NCBI GenBank assembly: GCA_964017045.1
Contig: OZ024796.1
Coordinates: 22,405,510 to 22,469,509, forward strand
Direction: 5' to 3'
DNA: 64,000 nucleotides
From: Omphiscola glabra
Taxonomy: Eukaryota; Mollusca; Gastropoda; Lymnaeidae
The position numbers and the translations under genes were made by a program. Under the pieces are notes generated by a model that was not told where the DNA came from, made no database searches, and saw only the letters and a program-made list of their open reading frames with translations. Shown piece by piece: positions 14,401 to 29,400 of this stretch; the first letter of the stretch is position 1; each line of letters begins with the position of its first letter.

Positions 14401-17400
14401 CGTTCATACTTCTTCATATCTCCCTGCTGTACTTCTGCGCATGACATCAATAATATTTCCTCAACTTCTCGTCAATCCCAAATCACGAAACACACTCTCC
14501 AAAATAAATTATTCAGTTCATATTGAGCTGCTACAAAACTCAAGCAGAATACATGTTTCTTGTAACTGCTATTCCATTTGCAATGTGTATTTCATTCTTG
14601 CTGATGAGGCTAAATTCAGCAAATCTTTTGTTATGGACACTTTTTGAGGTCTCCAGCACTTCTGAATTGATTAATGATCTGTCTTTAAAGACTCTCCTTT
14701 TTAAATTTTCGACAATGACCTCTTTATTCACAAAGAAACCTTTTTACTATTGTTTGGCCATGCGATAACGAAACGAGTTTCTGAAGGGGAGAAATTTCTG
14801 TTCCAATGAAAGTGGCTGTGATGATGGACTCATCATAGTTTTCATACTGAGCCAAGTTGGTGTCACTCTTAAACTCTTCAACTTGTTTTGTTTCACAGAT
14901 CACTCCGAGAGCTCAGGTCAATTAGTCTTTTTCAGACACCATGACATATTTCTCACTAGTGGGTACACGATAAGAGATTTTTCCATTCTATTCTTTTAAG
15001 CGGCAATAAAAAATGTCTTGCACTCTGATCTAAAATTTAATTTTTGTCTGACAGATCTTTGTTCAGCAAAAGTTTGGAAGCAGAAAATCCAACATTTATT
15101 TTGTGGGTATCTATATGATTATTTTTCTCTAAAAAAGTCTAAACTTGATACAACTGTTACAGATTTGGCCATCGACATTAACCCTAATTTATTAACTACA
15201 ATAATAAACTAAAATATTTTATAGATTATAATGCAAGAAATTTAATGTAAAATATGCTACTCAAATTTAGGGGTTTGCATTAAATGTGCATGCAAGCAAT
15301 TTTTCATTTAATAAAATATGATATGAATGCCTTTGCAACCATATCTTCTTGACACACTGACATTCAGGGACTGAGGCCTCTCTGTATGTCATTTAAGTAG
15401 CACCCACTTGAAGGATATTAAATTAACATAGTTGTATCGGTATAACCACAATTCATATAATAACAATAATTTAAAAGATTTTGACGTTTTTATTTTACAA
15501 ATATTTCATTAATTCAAATTATTTATAACTTTATAGCTGAAGATAAACAGATCGCATTTGTAAGTGTAGATGGCATTTTAGGATTTTTTCAATAAAAAAA
15601 TTAGAGGTTTTGCATTGTAGGTGGATCATGTTATGAGATAGTAAGGTACTTAAAACAAAATAATAATTTTTTATATTTATAAAAAAAATGAACATACTTC
15701 AAATTTGTAAGTGGTTTGTTGTAACAAGAGATTTGAGAGCTCAGGAATGCTTTGCGTTTCTCTGCATTTTGCATAACTTCAGTTGAAGTCTCCTCTTTTG
15801 TTTCATTGAAATCTTCATCCTGCTCTTCACCTGAGGTATTGAGGTGAGCTTTTAGAGTCTTTTCTGCCTCAACTGTTGTATCTCTGAACCACTGAGCAAT
15901 ATAAAACTCACGAGCAAACTGAAAAAAAAAATATCGTCTTATATTAATGACACAATAATCAAAACATTTTTAATAGGCCTCTCTAAAATACTTTCAGAAT
16001 ATAGAAATATAACAATCTATAAATAATAGTACTTAAGTAGTGTTTTACTTACAAACAATGCTGATTCACTCTGGGCATTATAGGCAAGGTACTCTAACAT
16101 GGCTTGTTGTAGTCTCTCTGTTACATCTGTAACACCTTTTTGCTGTAAAATTATATGCATAGAGAGAAATATATTTTAAAGCAAGTTTGTAATTGCTCAA
16201 GCTTAGTAATTTATAATTTGCATAAATTGATATCTTTTATTTTTAAAAAATGATTGAATTATACTCATTAAGTATTATTACACAAGGTGATGGAGGTCAA
16301 AGTTATCAAAAACACATGTAACCTGTTTTAAGTGATCATAATATTATTTACAGGCATTTACTTTTTAAGCTTTATCTCATAAATATTTATATAAATATGA
16401 AAAATATATGAAACTAACTGCAAATCTAAATATATATGATCTTATCATCAAGTAAAACAAAGAAAGAAAGATACAATGATTCAGGAACACAAACCTCATT
16501 CTTTTTACTTTTTGTTGCTGCTGGATCATCATCATCCCCCTCACTGACCTAGTGAAATAGATCAACAAATTATTTATTAAACAACAGCAAATCCAAAATT
16601 TCAACCATTAATGTTGAAGTTTAAATATGATTAAGTTTAATAATGAATTTAATTTTAGCTAAATTTTAATTAAAGAAACATTTTTATTTTTATTAAGAAA
16701 CATTTTAATTTTAATTAAAGAAATATTTTTATTTTAATTTAAGAAACATTTTCATTTTGTCTTCAATAGTGATATATTTCAAACCTATGTGGATTTCTTA
16801 CAGCAAAATACAATTTCAAAGTGTAAAAAAGCCAGAAATTGACAAATATGGGTATATTCTTAAGAAAGGTGTTTCTAGAGCTTTTCTTTACTCCCCATCC
16901 CGGACAAATTACTTGACTAGTCTCACATCACCTAAGAATTTTTTTTTACTAAGTCCCTAAAAAAGAAATAAGCATTTGAAATTAATTAAATTATTTATCA
17001 AATTGCAAAAAGAACTTTACAACCTGGAAATTTAACTTTGACTTATTACATCAAAATTAAGGCAAGTTAAATTGTAAACATATATGTCATAACTTTAAAG
17101 CCAATGCCTACTTTGTCCTTTTAATCTCTATTCCTTGCACCCGTGTGAGGAATTCAGGTATCGAAACCTTGTTTTGATGGATATGCTTGCATTAAATTTT
17201 ATATCAGGGCTTACCTTGTGCACTATATCAGCAATAACATCTTGATTTAACTGACTAGTAACAGCATCTTTTCTTAACCTAGCTGCCACAATGCCCAAAT
17301 ATTCCAAAGATGCAACACGAAGTGACATATCAGTAGACTTGCTACTAAATTGTTGCACCTGAAAATAAATTTTTTTTTTCAAATTAACAATTAGTATTGA

Positions 17401-20400
17401 GTACACCATAATTTAAAATTTGCAGCAAAAACCATTAGAGAAATATATTTGATGTATTATTTAGAAATTCCTATAACCATAAATAATTTAAATTTGATAT
17501 CAGGCTGTAAAAACTATAATATTACCTAGCTTACTGTATAAAGCCGACTTTAAAAAAGAGATTTTTATAATTTTCTCCTGGTACATTCAATAATAAAAGT
17601 GATATTATATATTGCCAAGATTCTACCATACATTCTACAAAAGGATTCCCCAAATGATGCTCTGAGACAGTTGCCAGTCTGTGAGTCTTACATTGCCGTC
17701 TGCATAACATTGGTTTTTCTTTGCATATAAAACTTTCTACAACCAAGCGCCAATTTATTTGCTAGTCAAAAACAACAACACATTTCTCATTAAATACAGT
17801 AGGCTAAGATGTTTTTTCCTCCAACATTAAAAAAAAAAAAATCCCAATTAAACCGTATATATAAATATTTCAACAAAAACTATTTTTGCTATTTTTAAAA
17901 AATTTAAATTAATCAGCTTTGACAAGAAATTATTAACAGCTAGCATTAAATGTTAAGGTCAATCAAATATTATAAAATTTTATTTACTTTCTTCTTGAAA
18001 GGAAATAAAGTTTTAACGTCACATTTTACAAATTTTGATTACAACATATAATCAGACTTTTACCATTGTTTACAGTATAACATTAAAAAATAAGGCTACA
18101 TCAGACATTTTAACCCCATCCTAATCTCATCCTAGATATTATTTGGTATCATATTGCTTACACTATCATATTATTCTATGACATCGGCTTATGAGCCGGT
18201 TAATGATTTCCAGGCTTTTCCTATCCAAAATTAGATTGCTTAGCTTGTTAACAAATCAGCTTAAGATCGAGTATTCCAAGCAGTTTCAATAAAAAGATTT
18301 TATTCAATATTAAATGATGCAAAACTTAACCACACAACTTCTAACAGCCTTCAGATGATGAATGTATGTAGATATTATGTATAATGTCTCTTGGTGTATT
18401 AGTCAATTTGTAAAATAAAAAATTAATTTTTTTAGAAGGGAGGCAACTTAAATTTTACATCCTTATTGCTAAAAAAAAAATAAAGCCTAACAATTCACAA
18501 AAACAATAACAATGAAATTAATAATTTTGTAAAAAAATTTTGCAGGGAAGAAATCAAATAGGAACATTTTTAAAACATGGATCTTACAGTAATATTTTCC
18601 AGCCAAAAATAAGTATTAATCTTTTTAAATGTCAATTATTCTCTGTTAATAATAGAAAAAGCCATTCACATTGTTTATTCATTCTAAGAAATCATTTCAT
18701 TAGGCATATATAAAAAGAAGTCACAGCATTAAAAAAAAAAAACTCAGTAGAAATTAAACAATCCAGAATATTTGTGGAACCAGTTATTTTTAAAACCCTT
18801 ACCTGAACCCTTATTATTGTATTTAGTCAGTTGTTCTTTTCAAAATAAATTTAATTTTAAAAAGAAGTGAACACTATGTTTTTTAATCATTGTAATTAAA
18901 CTGCAAGTGACAACCATATGCAATGCTTTCTTTCCATATTTCAAGGGATTATTCTTAGCAGCCTTAATAATTTTTCTAGAATAAGCCCACCTCCCAAATA
19001 ACAATATTTAAAAAACTAGCATCTAAGTGCTTACAAAATTTCATTGCAAAAAAGAAGTTGAATTTATATTTTCTTCTTAATTAACCATATGTCCTCATAT
19101 TTTATTAATTAAGGCTTATTAACTAACCAGAATTCTCCCAAGAAGACTTAAAAGTAGTTCAGATGCTGGCCACTCTGGTTTGTTCACAGTTGTTAATAAA
19201 TCTTGAACAAAATTTTCAAAAAGGGGTCTATAATCCTCTTCTCCCTTTGTTGTGCACCTAAAAAATATAAGTTAAGTACCACATTTTTAATTATGCACTA
19301 ATATTGGTCAATCTAAAATGCAGTTCATTCCAATCATGTAACTTTAAAAGAGGCTATTCTTTCTAAAGATCCTTTGAATACTAATTTCATTTAGAATCTA
19401 CTAAAAATTCTTAGTAATATAAGTTCAGGCTTAATCTTGAATTTTCTGCTTTGTACTGAGTACTCCATGTACATATTAAAGCAATGTTTACTAGTTTCCA
19501 CTAAAACTTAAACCTAATTTAATATTGCATTAAATTGGTCAACTTCTACATTGGGAATATGCTTTTTTTTAAAATTGTGACACAGTTCATCTCCCATAAA
19601 GGAAGAATGATTCTGTTCACATATAAGTTACAGCTTGTACTTTATTTTTTTTACACCCTAGTTGTTCAGAGATCATAAAGTGCTATTGTCTCTTAATAAA
19701 AACTTTTTCGCACAAATGATCAGTCAGCAGTTATATGTAATAAAATATAATAAGAAAAAAGAATAATATAAGATAATAAATGTCTCAATAACTTAAGTTT
19801 TGTATGTGGCCAGTGTGTTTTTATCCAAAGTTTATAAAACAGAATAACAAAATAGAATCTAAAATAAATGTTCAAAGAAGCTCAAGTTAAGATTTGAAAA
19901 CTTACTTTTTCAGAAATACAGATAAAAAGTTATATCCTGTTCGCATTGCTGTTTCATATGATGTCACAATTAAAACATCATTATCACTCTTTGAAATTGC
20001 ACCCTATAATTAAAAGAAGACAATAACTTTTGGAAAAAATTTCTTATCAGTCTAACATGAAATAAAGGACAAAAGGATTAATTTATAATAAACATTTATT
20101 TTTAAAAAGGGGGAGATAGGGATGGGCGATGCGTTAGAATTGGGAAGGAGGGGGGGGGGGGGGAAGAAAGATTCAGTTAAGCATTAACTTTTCAATTTTA
20201 TTTATACAATTACGGCAAAACACAATATTTCTTTTCAAAATGAATTTTAAGAAATACCTCTTCTGGGCTTTTGTTTTTCTTATTCTTTTCCTGATCACCA
20301 CCCTCTTCTTCTGAGTTTGTATCAGGCAACCTAACTACACACTGAATAAGTTGCAAAGCTAAAGCAGTAACCATCTGTATTGATTCATCAGAGTTCAACC

Positions 20401-23400
20401 TTAAACAGAAAATGAATTCAAAAAGAGTAGCTTATAAAAAAAAATGGAGAAATAACAGTACAAATTTCACTTTAATTTGATTGAAAAGACAGCAGCCATA
20501 GGTTTATTTTCCAAAGGGTAACATAACTTAATCTCATGAAGAGAATAGGAAAAGTATGATCTGTAAGGGTTTGCAATCACAGTGTCATTATTTAAATTCT
20601 CAGATTTTTGCCTATCCTGTGATCATAGATCTGCTTATAAGGTTTCTTAGCATTCTATACATTCATAACATTTTAGTAGATTTTAGCAATGTTTAGACCT
20701 GATTAATCAAATTATATTGACAGCAATTTTACCACCAAATATACCTCATCATGTCAAAGTAGGGCATTACCTGTAGTTTCTCAGATTTCTTTTGCTTGAT
20801 GGAAGTCTAGCTAAACTTGCAAAGATATCTTCTAAAATGAGCTGCCTATGCTTTGAGTACCGAGAAAACACCTGTTTCACAAAATATTTAATTTCAATAA
20901 CTTAAATGAAAGTTTTAAAAAAGCCATATGAAATATATAATATTTTTCTACACTAGGTTTTTTTGTCTTTACTAAGCTGAGGTCAACTGTTAAACTATGA
21001 TGAAAATGTATAATTATTAGCTTTTTGGATAAATATTGAAATTAATCTTGGAGATGTTTACATTCATTTTGGGAAAATAATTATTTGTTTTTATTGCCCT
21101 TCATTGAAGCCATTCCATTACTCAGTGGGCTTCACAAAACTGCATGCTACTTGGACCATAACAAATGTTTAATACACATGTTTATTGGCAATCCATCATT
21201 TTCAAAGCTGATTTAATTTTTTTTTTATTTTTTAAAGTCTTTTTGTGTTATAATAAATTACAGCAATTTATTCTTTCAAATTTTTTTTTAAAGTGACTTT
21301 TTTTTACATGTGTTTGTTCTGATTTTGAATACAGTACTAAAATTTCAAAATGGGCAGTGCATATTCAACTTTCACACATGACCAGGCCTTTATATCAATA
21401 TGGTAAAGCCATGAGATATTTAAATACTGATAAAGATTTTATTAAATTAATATTTAAATTCTGGGAACTTTTTATATTTTCACTTCTAAAATGATACAAG
21501 TGAATTGGGTAAATGTTTTTTAAAATCCAACGAACAATAAAAAATTTTAAAACTAATTATGGGAAATCGGATAATCTGTAGATAAAGCTAGTAATTTCTG
21601 TATTTTTTTAGAAAAAAAATTCTACCTACGTGCTGTTGATAGTGAGAAAAGTAATCATAAGCAGCAAACTAACAAATCTATGAAATGACATTTCAATTGA
21701 AGGGAGAGAGAGCTTGATAAAATTGAAGGCCAAAAAAATGTATTGTGAAACACAAAATCTGTTAATTTATTTTTAATAACAATTCAAGTAACAGTGCCTT
21801 AGCAAGACCCTTTGTAGTGAGAAACATCTGTTTTGGTCACAATTAAAATAAATTTAACAAAGTTTGTGATAAAACAATACTTTTTGAAAAAACATACCGT
21901 TGTAACTAGTTTCATTGAATTTAGTTGTAGTTCACTGATGTTTTCCACAAAAAAAGTTGATACACCAAGTGATGAAACCTTAGAAATAAAAAAATTAAAA
22001 GAATTATTACTTATTAGTTTTTTCTCTCTTTATGAATAAATACATTGAGGTTCATAATATTGCAGTAAACGTATGACTATTTTTTAAAGGGTTCAGTCAT
22101 TAAAAAAAAAAATACTTAATGTAAAAATAAATTATGTTAATGACCTTCAACATTATATTTAAAAATAATTTAAAGTTGTAAACATAAACCAAAAAATGAT
22201 AAATTTAACCACACCTGCAAAATAACTGTGTCGGTTAACTGTTGAATTTCTAGCAAGGAAGCAAGAGCGTTGACAAGTTCACACATCTTGTTATACAGTG
22301 TTATGGTTGACTTATGTTTTACTGATCCAGCTCTTGCCCTTTTAGCCTTTAGACTACCATGATACCCATCTAAAAAGAAAGTATGATCTTATTTGAAGAC
22401 AGTATTTAAATAGATCTGATGATATGAATAGAAAAAGAAAATTTCCTATTAAAAGCACTCAAAATTAAGCAATAAAATTTATTGTTGTTGATATAATAAT
22501 AAAGACAAATTATTCATTTATTAAAAAAAATTAATGTTTTAAGATACTGAAATCTTATATCATAAAATTGCTTGTGAATGGATAAAGAAAAAAGTGAATT
22601 AGCAAACACAGCATGACATAATTGATAAATCTAAAACCTCAACAAACAAAAAACTCTATCAAGGACATAATATCATATAAAAGAAAGGAATGAAACCAAT
22701 TAACAAAAAAGCTAAAATATTAGTTTTCTCACTTAACACTCAAAGGATGAGCAATTAAATTTGATTGATGATTTCAATAATCCCAATAAAACATAAATAA
22801 TTGAAAGTTTTATAACAAAGCTCTTTATTTACTAATACAACAACATTACATTTCTATATGGCAACAAAGAAAACTCAACTCCGATTTTATTTCATAGAGA
22901 CCAACATTTTTTAAATTTCTACTGTCATTTTCACCACCTTGAACACATTTTTCTACTGATCTGAACCAGTCAAAGAGAGAAAAATAATTTTTATGTCATC
23001 AAATTATGATCATAAACCTGGAGTGATGATTATTGTCTTAAACTTAGATGGGATGATGATGCAAAACATTAGTTGGCATATCATATTTCAAATACAAATT
23101 GACTGATCTTCTATTCAAATTTGTAACACGTGTGTTCATTTTTAAATATTTTGACTTATTTTACCAAAATAATATTAATATTTTATAAATGATTTCAAAT
23201 AATTTATTTTATTAAAAAAATTATATAGAAATTGGATAGAAAATGGTTCCATGACCACATTAAGGATAGAAAATGGTTTCATGACCACATTGAAAAATTT
23301 TATTTTATAAACCTTGTCTTTTGATTGGTCAAAAATTGGATTAAATCTTTTTTCCAAATCGTTTTAAAATACAGACTTTTATAAAGTCAGAATTGATTGT

Positions 23401-26400
23401 ATACAAACCTTTTGCTTTAGGATCGATTTTGTATACTGGATCAAACTCAGGATAGATGGTATTGTGAAGTTGAAATTTAGCATAAAGAATTATCCTTTCT
23501 ATAACATCTTCCAAATACACTTGTTTTGGCATGTTTCGGCCTGTCATAATAGCCAAAGCAGTAAGGGAGGCATCCATGCTGCGCATTACTCGATCCATGG
23601 TTAATTCTCGCCATAACTTTGATTCCTCCTCATCTTCTTCCTGATCATTGAAGAATTGTCATTGAATTAAAAAATAATATTCAATTGTACTCATTAGGCA
23701 TTATGTAAATCTATTGCCCTATGAATGAAAAATTACATAATCAATCCATTTAATTCTGAGCGCTCAGAAATTTTATTGTTTGAAACCCTGGCTAAAGGGA
23801 AGAACTCCACCTTTACCGTAGATAGGTTTTGAAAAATAAATACAATAAAACAATTTAACAGTGCATTTATCTTAAATAAATTGATTTGTATTCATAATTG
23901 TTAGCTTTGTGTGTCGTACATCATTATTTCCTAAGCTCTTGTGCAAATTCAATAGTCAATTTATGACAAAGTATTTGACTACTAATGATCATAACAATTA
24001 AAAAATTTGCCTTTAAAATAATTTTCACCCAAAAATAATATTCAATTGTACTTATTAGGCATTAGGGTTATAGAAATATGTAAATCTATTGCCCTATGAA
24101 TGAAAAATTACATAATTAACCCATTTAGTTCTGAGCGCTTAGAAATTTTATCGTTTGAAACCCTGGCTAAAGGGAAGAACTCCATCTTTACCGTACATAG
24201 GTTTTGAAAAATAAATACAATAAAACAATTTAACAGTGCATTTATCTTAAATAAATTGATTTGCATTTCATAATTGTTAGCTTTGTGTGTCGTACATCAT
24301 TATTTCCTAAGCTCTTGTTGTGCAATTTCAATACCGGGTACTCAATTTATGATGAAGTATTTGACTACTAATGATCATAACAATTAAAAAATTTGCCTTT
24401 AAAATCATTTTCACCCAATCCATAAAACAATATATAAAAAGGGCAATAATCTCCATTGGTCTTGATTCTCGCAAGATTTTCATTTAAATGGCTAGATTGC
24501 CGTTTGCTATATAGCAATGTGTTAACAGAGTGTTGAGTAGCCAGATTTGGCCATTAAGGAGTTGAATCAGTGCTAGCAGATTTGGCCGTTAGGTGGTTGA
24601 ATGGGTTATCGTTAAGGGGGTTGAATGGGTTAACATCTTTAAATGTCGCCCAATAATTTAATAGTTTTAAGATTCTTGACATAATTTTATTTTGCAACAG
24701 AGATTAAGTACCTGATTAATATTGGGTGTAACTTTACATCCATCACGCACATTCCACAGCAAAATGGTCAGCAGTTTAACAAGGCGTTCTGGTGGAACCT
24801 AGATTCAGAGGCCAAATGGTACAAAACATTGTTTAAATGACGTATATTCACAATTCCGGTAACACGGATGAAGTGCTCTTAAGGAAAAACTTAAGCTGGA
24901 TATAATTAAATTAATTCAGAGAACTGTAATGTACAAAACAATTAATTCATTTTGGATATTAAAAGTAACACTTCAAGTGTATTATTATTGACCATTCCAA
25001 ATCTGATACTAGGAAAATTTATCTTGGGAATATCCATTGAAACTTCAATAGTTTGCTCTATGATATTGGCTAAATATTTTTCCTACGTGATATATTCAGA
25101 TATTTCATTTTTAATGGTGATAGTTTTGGTTGTGGCACTAGCTGTAAAATCCTGAAACTTTGAGTCGTTTCTTTAAAAAGATCCTATAAAATATGTCGAA
25201 ATTTAATGTTGCTGTGCAGAACAGTTGAGAATTCATTCTCTAGTTTTCTGTTTCTGGACGCGCCGAAAGAAATAATTACCGATTTGTCACAATATCACGT
25301 CATACAACACCAAACCAAACAAATGCGAGGAGGGGCCATCTGTATAGTACATATGCCTCCCAGTAACTCACTAGACAATCTACTGTTTGCAGTTACTATA
25401 TGGCCCTTAGTGATTTACATTTTTTTACCTAACCCTTTATTTTATTTTGTTTATGTATTTGCTATTTTAAAGTGTACTTGTTAGAATTTAACACAGGAAG
25501 CCTGGTAAACTCTAAAATTGGCAGAGGCGCCGGGAAACGAAAAGTTTAGAAGTAAGAAGCACTGGCCAACATTATATATGTCACATGCACGTTGGACATC
25601 CGGTGGACTAAATATTACTCTAATATTTCTACTGCTTAGTACTATCTGAGCTTATCTAGCAATTTCATTTGTGAAAATACTTGGCAAAATTATGAAGATA
25701 ATTCCTACAAAACGTTGCGTTATATTTTTACAGCATTCATGATATAAATATGTTATTTTTTTTACTTTCAGGATGAATATTATAGAATGTTTGAATAAGG
25801 AACATACTTTAGAAGTCCGATTTTATTTTCCGCTAACATATTGTGGTTTAAAACTACTGCAAGCTGTGTAAGAAGAAGGGAAGAGAGGCCATGGAACAAA
25901 AACTGGGGTATTAAAATTGTACAGCTGCTTAGTGACTTCTATAAATTGAATTCAAATGCCGCTTACTAGATCTTATAGAATATGTCAAAATCTAATGCTG
26001 CTGTGCGGAGCAGATGAGAATGCATTTTCACAAAAATATGTAGTCTAGAAAAAGAAGCGCCGATTCGTTGCCAATGATTTCATTAAAATCATCCAAGCAA
26101 TATGCATGTTCGTCAATGTAGCCAAATTTGAATGTCAGAGTTGATTGGAAAATTGGACATCCTTATATAATGTACCTATCAATGTAAGGGGCAGTCATGG
26201 TTCTCACATTTTTTTCAAAACTAAATTCCTTACTTTTTCCCAACTGAAAAATGAAAATTCCTGACTATATAAAATGCGGCTTTATCGACATTATTGCGAA
26301 CGATTTTCAAGCTTTTTTCATTAAAAATTTAATAGCCTAATGCCTAATGATAAAGTTTCAGAGCCTACCGCGCGCGCCCCCACCCCCCAAAAATAATTAT

Positions 26401-29400
26401 ATAATATTAATAGCCTATATTGATTTCCTTTGATATTTCAAGAGTCATTATCAGTTTATTTATTGTTGAAACTGTTCAATGCATATGGTTGTACAAGGTC
26501 AAATTGATAAACATTCAACACCTGGATGTAATTTGTAAATCTTCAACGTAAAAAACAGAGAAAGTTGAATTAATAACTTTTTAATACTTCACAACATTAG
26601 CTTTAATTTCAAAATACTTCTTATTTATTTATTAGTGGTTTTAAAACTTAAAACCAGAAAAGAATTAAAACAATAGTTTTTTTTCCTTGTTTCTTTAAAA
26701 AATTTTTTTTTTTATTTTCACTTTAATTTTTATCACATATGTTGTTCGAGTTTTTCAAAATGTGTAAAACAAATCTTCCTCCTATTAATAATATCCCAAG
26801 GTTTTGCCTGATTTTCAAAATTATTCCACAGATCCTAATGGGGGTCGTGAATTCCCAAGTTCTTGGGAAATTTCCCAAGGTGTGGTAGCCCTGAATTAAT
26901 TTAAATGAGATCGGCATCAGAAGACCGATTTCAACGCATGCGCAGATAAATCGAAACAAATACCGTAAAATGCAGGCGATAAATGACCATGGAGGCATAA
27001 TTGAAGCGATTCACATATTTATTTATTTTTTTAAAATGGTGAATTGAAAAATTCCCGACTATCCTGAAAATTTCCTTACTAGAATGCTCAATTTCCCGGT
27101 TTTCACGAGCGGGAAAAAAATTGAAGGAAATCCAGACTATTTCCCGTTTTCCCGACTGTGTGAGGACCCTGGGCAGTCTATATATTACGTACGCACTGAA
27201 GATGCGTATGACAGCGTGAGGTGTGGTCACCAGAATGTACTTACATACATGCATAAATTCTACCATAATTATCCTGACAGTCTTTTATAAAGCCAAATGT
27301 CACCTAAAAATCTGTTAAATCTATGATTTCTTATTAGGTCTATTAAGGCTGTAAAAATATCAACACATTGTTTTGTAGTTATCAGCATATTAATGCTTTG
27401 TGTTTTCATAAACAAGTCGCTAGATATAGCTGTAGTTATATTTAGCCTAGTGACACAGCATAGTTTTTCCCTGTCTCTGACGTTATTATTTTGTTCGGCG
27501 ACCAACCTCCCCCATCCTCATTGGTGGGGGAGGGGAGAGAGGTAGGGGAGTATTTTCAAATCGTGTCACTTAAATTGTAGTTCTGACAGGTATCAGCATA
27601 AAATCATGCAAGACATCTCAAATTTATAAATTGTGCGCCAAAATCGTTAGAGTAAACAGGTATGTATTATTCTAGTCTGATAACTACAATAGGAAATTAG
27701 TAAAACAAAGTAATGTTAAACCTGAAATAAAGAATGCAACAAAACAACAAACGCGTTGGTCGGAAGCCTTCGTCAGCAAACAAACAGAAAAAACAAATAA
27801 AATTAAAAAATATTAAAAAATAGCACGTAGCTGAGAAGTAGTATCCGAGGGCATTTGCTGCTAAATTAAACACCAAATTCCAGAATATAAAATAATTCAT
27901 GTTTGCAAGCTCTACTGATGTTATAGAAAAACAAAACAGCACTTAAAGAGTGATTAATTTGTTTACCTGACTGAGTGCATTCATTGCTTTAAGTTTGGCT
28001 GATTCTCCACATAAATCTGTTAGTACATTTCTTGATATAAGAGATTCTGGTGGACATTCTACATCATCACTTTCTGAAATTTATTAAAACAAAATTTTAA
28101 AAAAAATGGATTTGATGAAAAATAACAATTTAATTGGTTGATTTTACAACTACAGACTTTTGGCTAGATGATGATTGGGCTAATTTATCCCTTGGTCTTG
28201 TTCACTGCTGCTCCAAATTGGATAAAATTGTATTTTATTTGCCAATGAAACTTCATTATGAACCATTTGTTTTTATAAGATAAGGAGAAAGCTTTTATGT
28301 GCTGAAAAGCTTCATATAATTCAAGGAAATTCAAATATGAATATATGAAATTTTTGTCCCAAAAAAATATGGTGTTCTCTTAAAAAAATATGAATTGTTG
28401 GCAAGCAGCTCCCATTGATACAATGATTGTCCACCCCTGTCTAGAATATAATTAACAACAACAGCCTTTGAAATAAGTAGTATTCTAATAAAAAGTACAA
28501 ACATGGTAAGCAGTTTTTTTGTGTGTGTAAAGCAAGGAAAGTAAATAGAAAGAAGACGCCACCACTTTGCTTCACAACATGGAACATAAGAACCATGTGT
28601 CCTAGATTTGACACCTATCTAATACAGATCGACAACATAAAAGAGACTGGAGGCTCAATGCAGGCCACTAGTGTGTTTTTTATGGCAAATCCAACAATTG
28701 ATTACCGTGTTGAAGAGGCTCCATGGATTGACGGCATTCCACCGTAAGTCCTCAAAAATGAAAAACTAATACTACTTCAGCTCTTAAATGAGCTCCTCTG
28801 TCTGTGTTGGGAAGCAAGTCACATTTCCCAGGACATGAGACATCAATATTGTAATTATGTATAAAAATAAAGGTGACCATGGCTGTAATAATTACCGAGG
28901 AATTTCTATTTGGCTTAGTTGGGAAGATGTTTGTCTGTGTCGCCCTTAAACGATTGCAGTCTGGCTAACCGAATCTACCCAGAGGCCCTTTTATGGCTTC
29001 CGAAGTGGTAGTTGGCTATAGATGTGATACTCTTGTCCGCCAATTGCAGAAGTGTTGTGAACAGCATAGGCCTCTTTACATTGCTTTCATAGATTTGAAC
29101 AAGGCATTCAACTTGGTAAGCCATAGTGGCCTGTTTAATATCTTGCTTAAGTTTTCTCCATTTTCTTCTCAATACTTCTTCGGTTTACCTTCAGGGACTG
29201 TGAAGACAGTGTGTACATATGTACCATATCTAATAATAGGCTCTTCAATATCTCCCAAATCAACTCATAGACCAGGGAGAAAAAAATAGTGCTAATTTGT
29301 AAACTGCTATTCGCCAACAATGCCGCCACAACATTGCACACACAAGGTCTTCAGTGGTTAGTCAATTTCCAGCCCCCCTGACACATGTTAAGAGTTGGGA

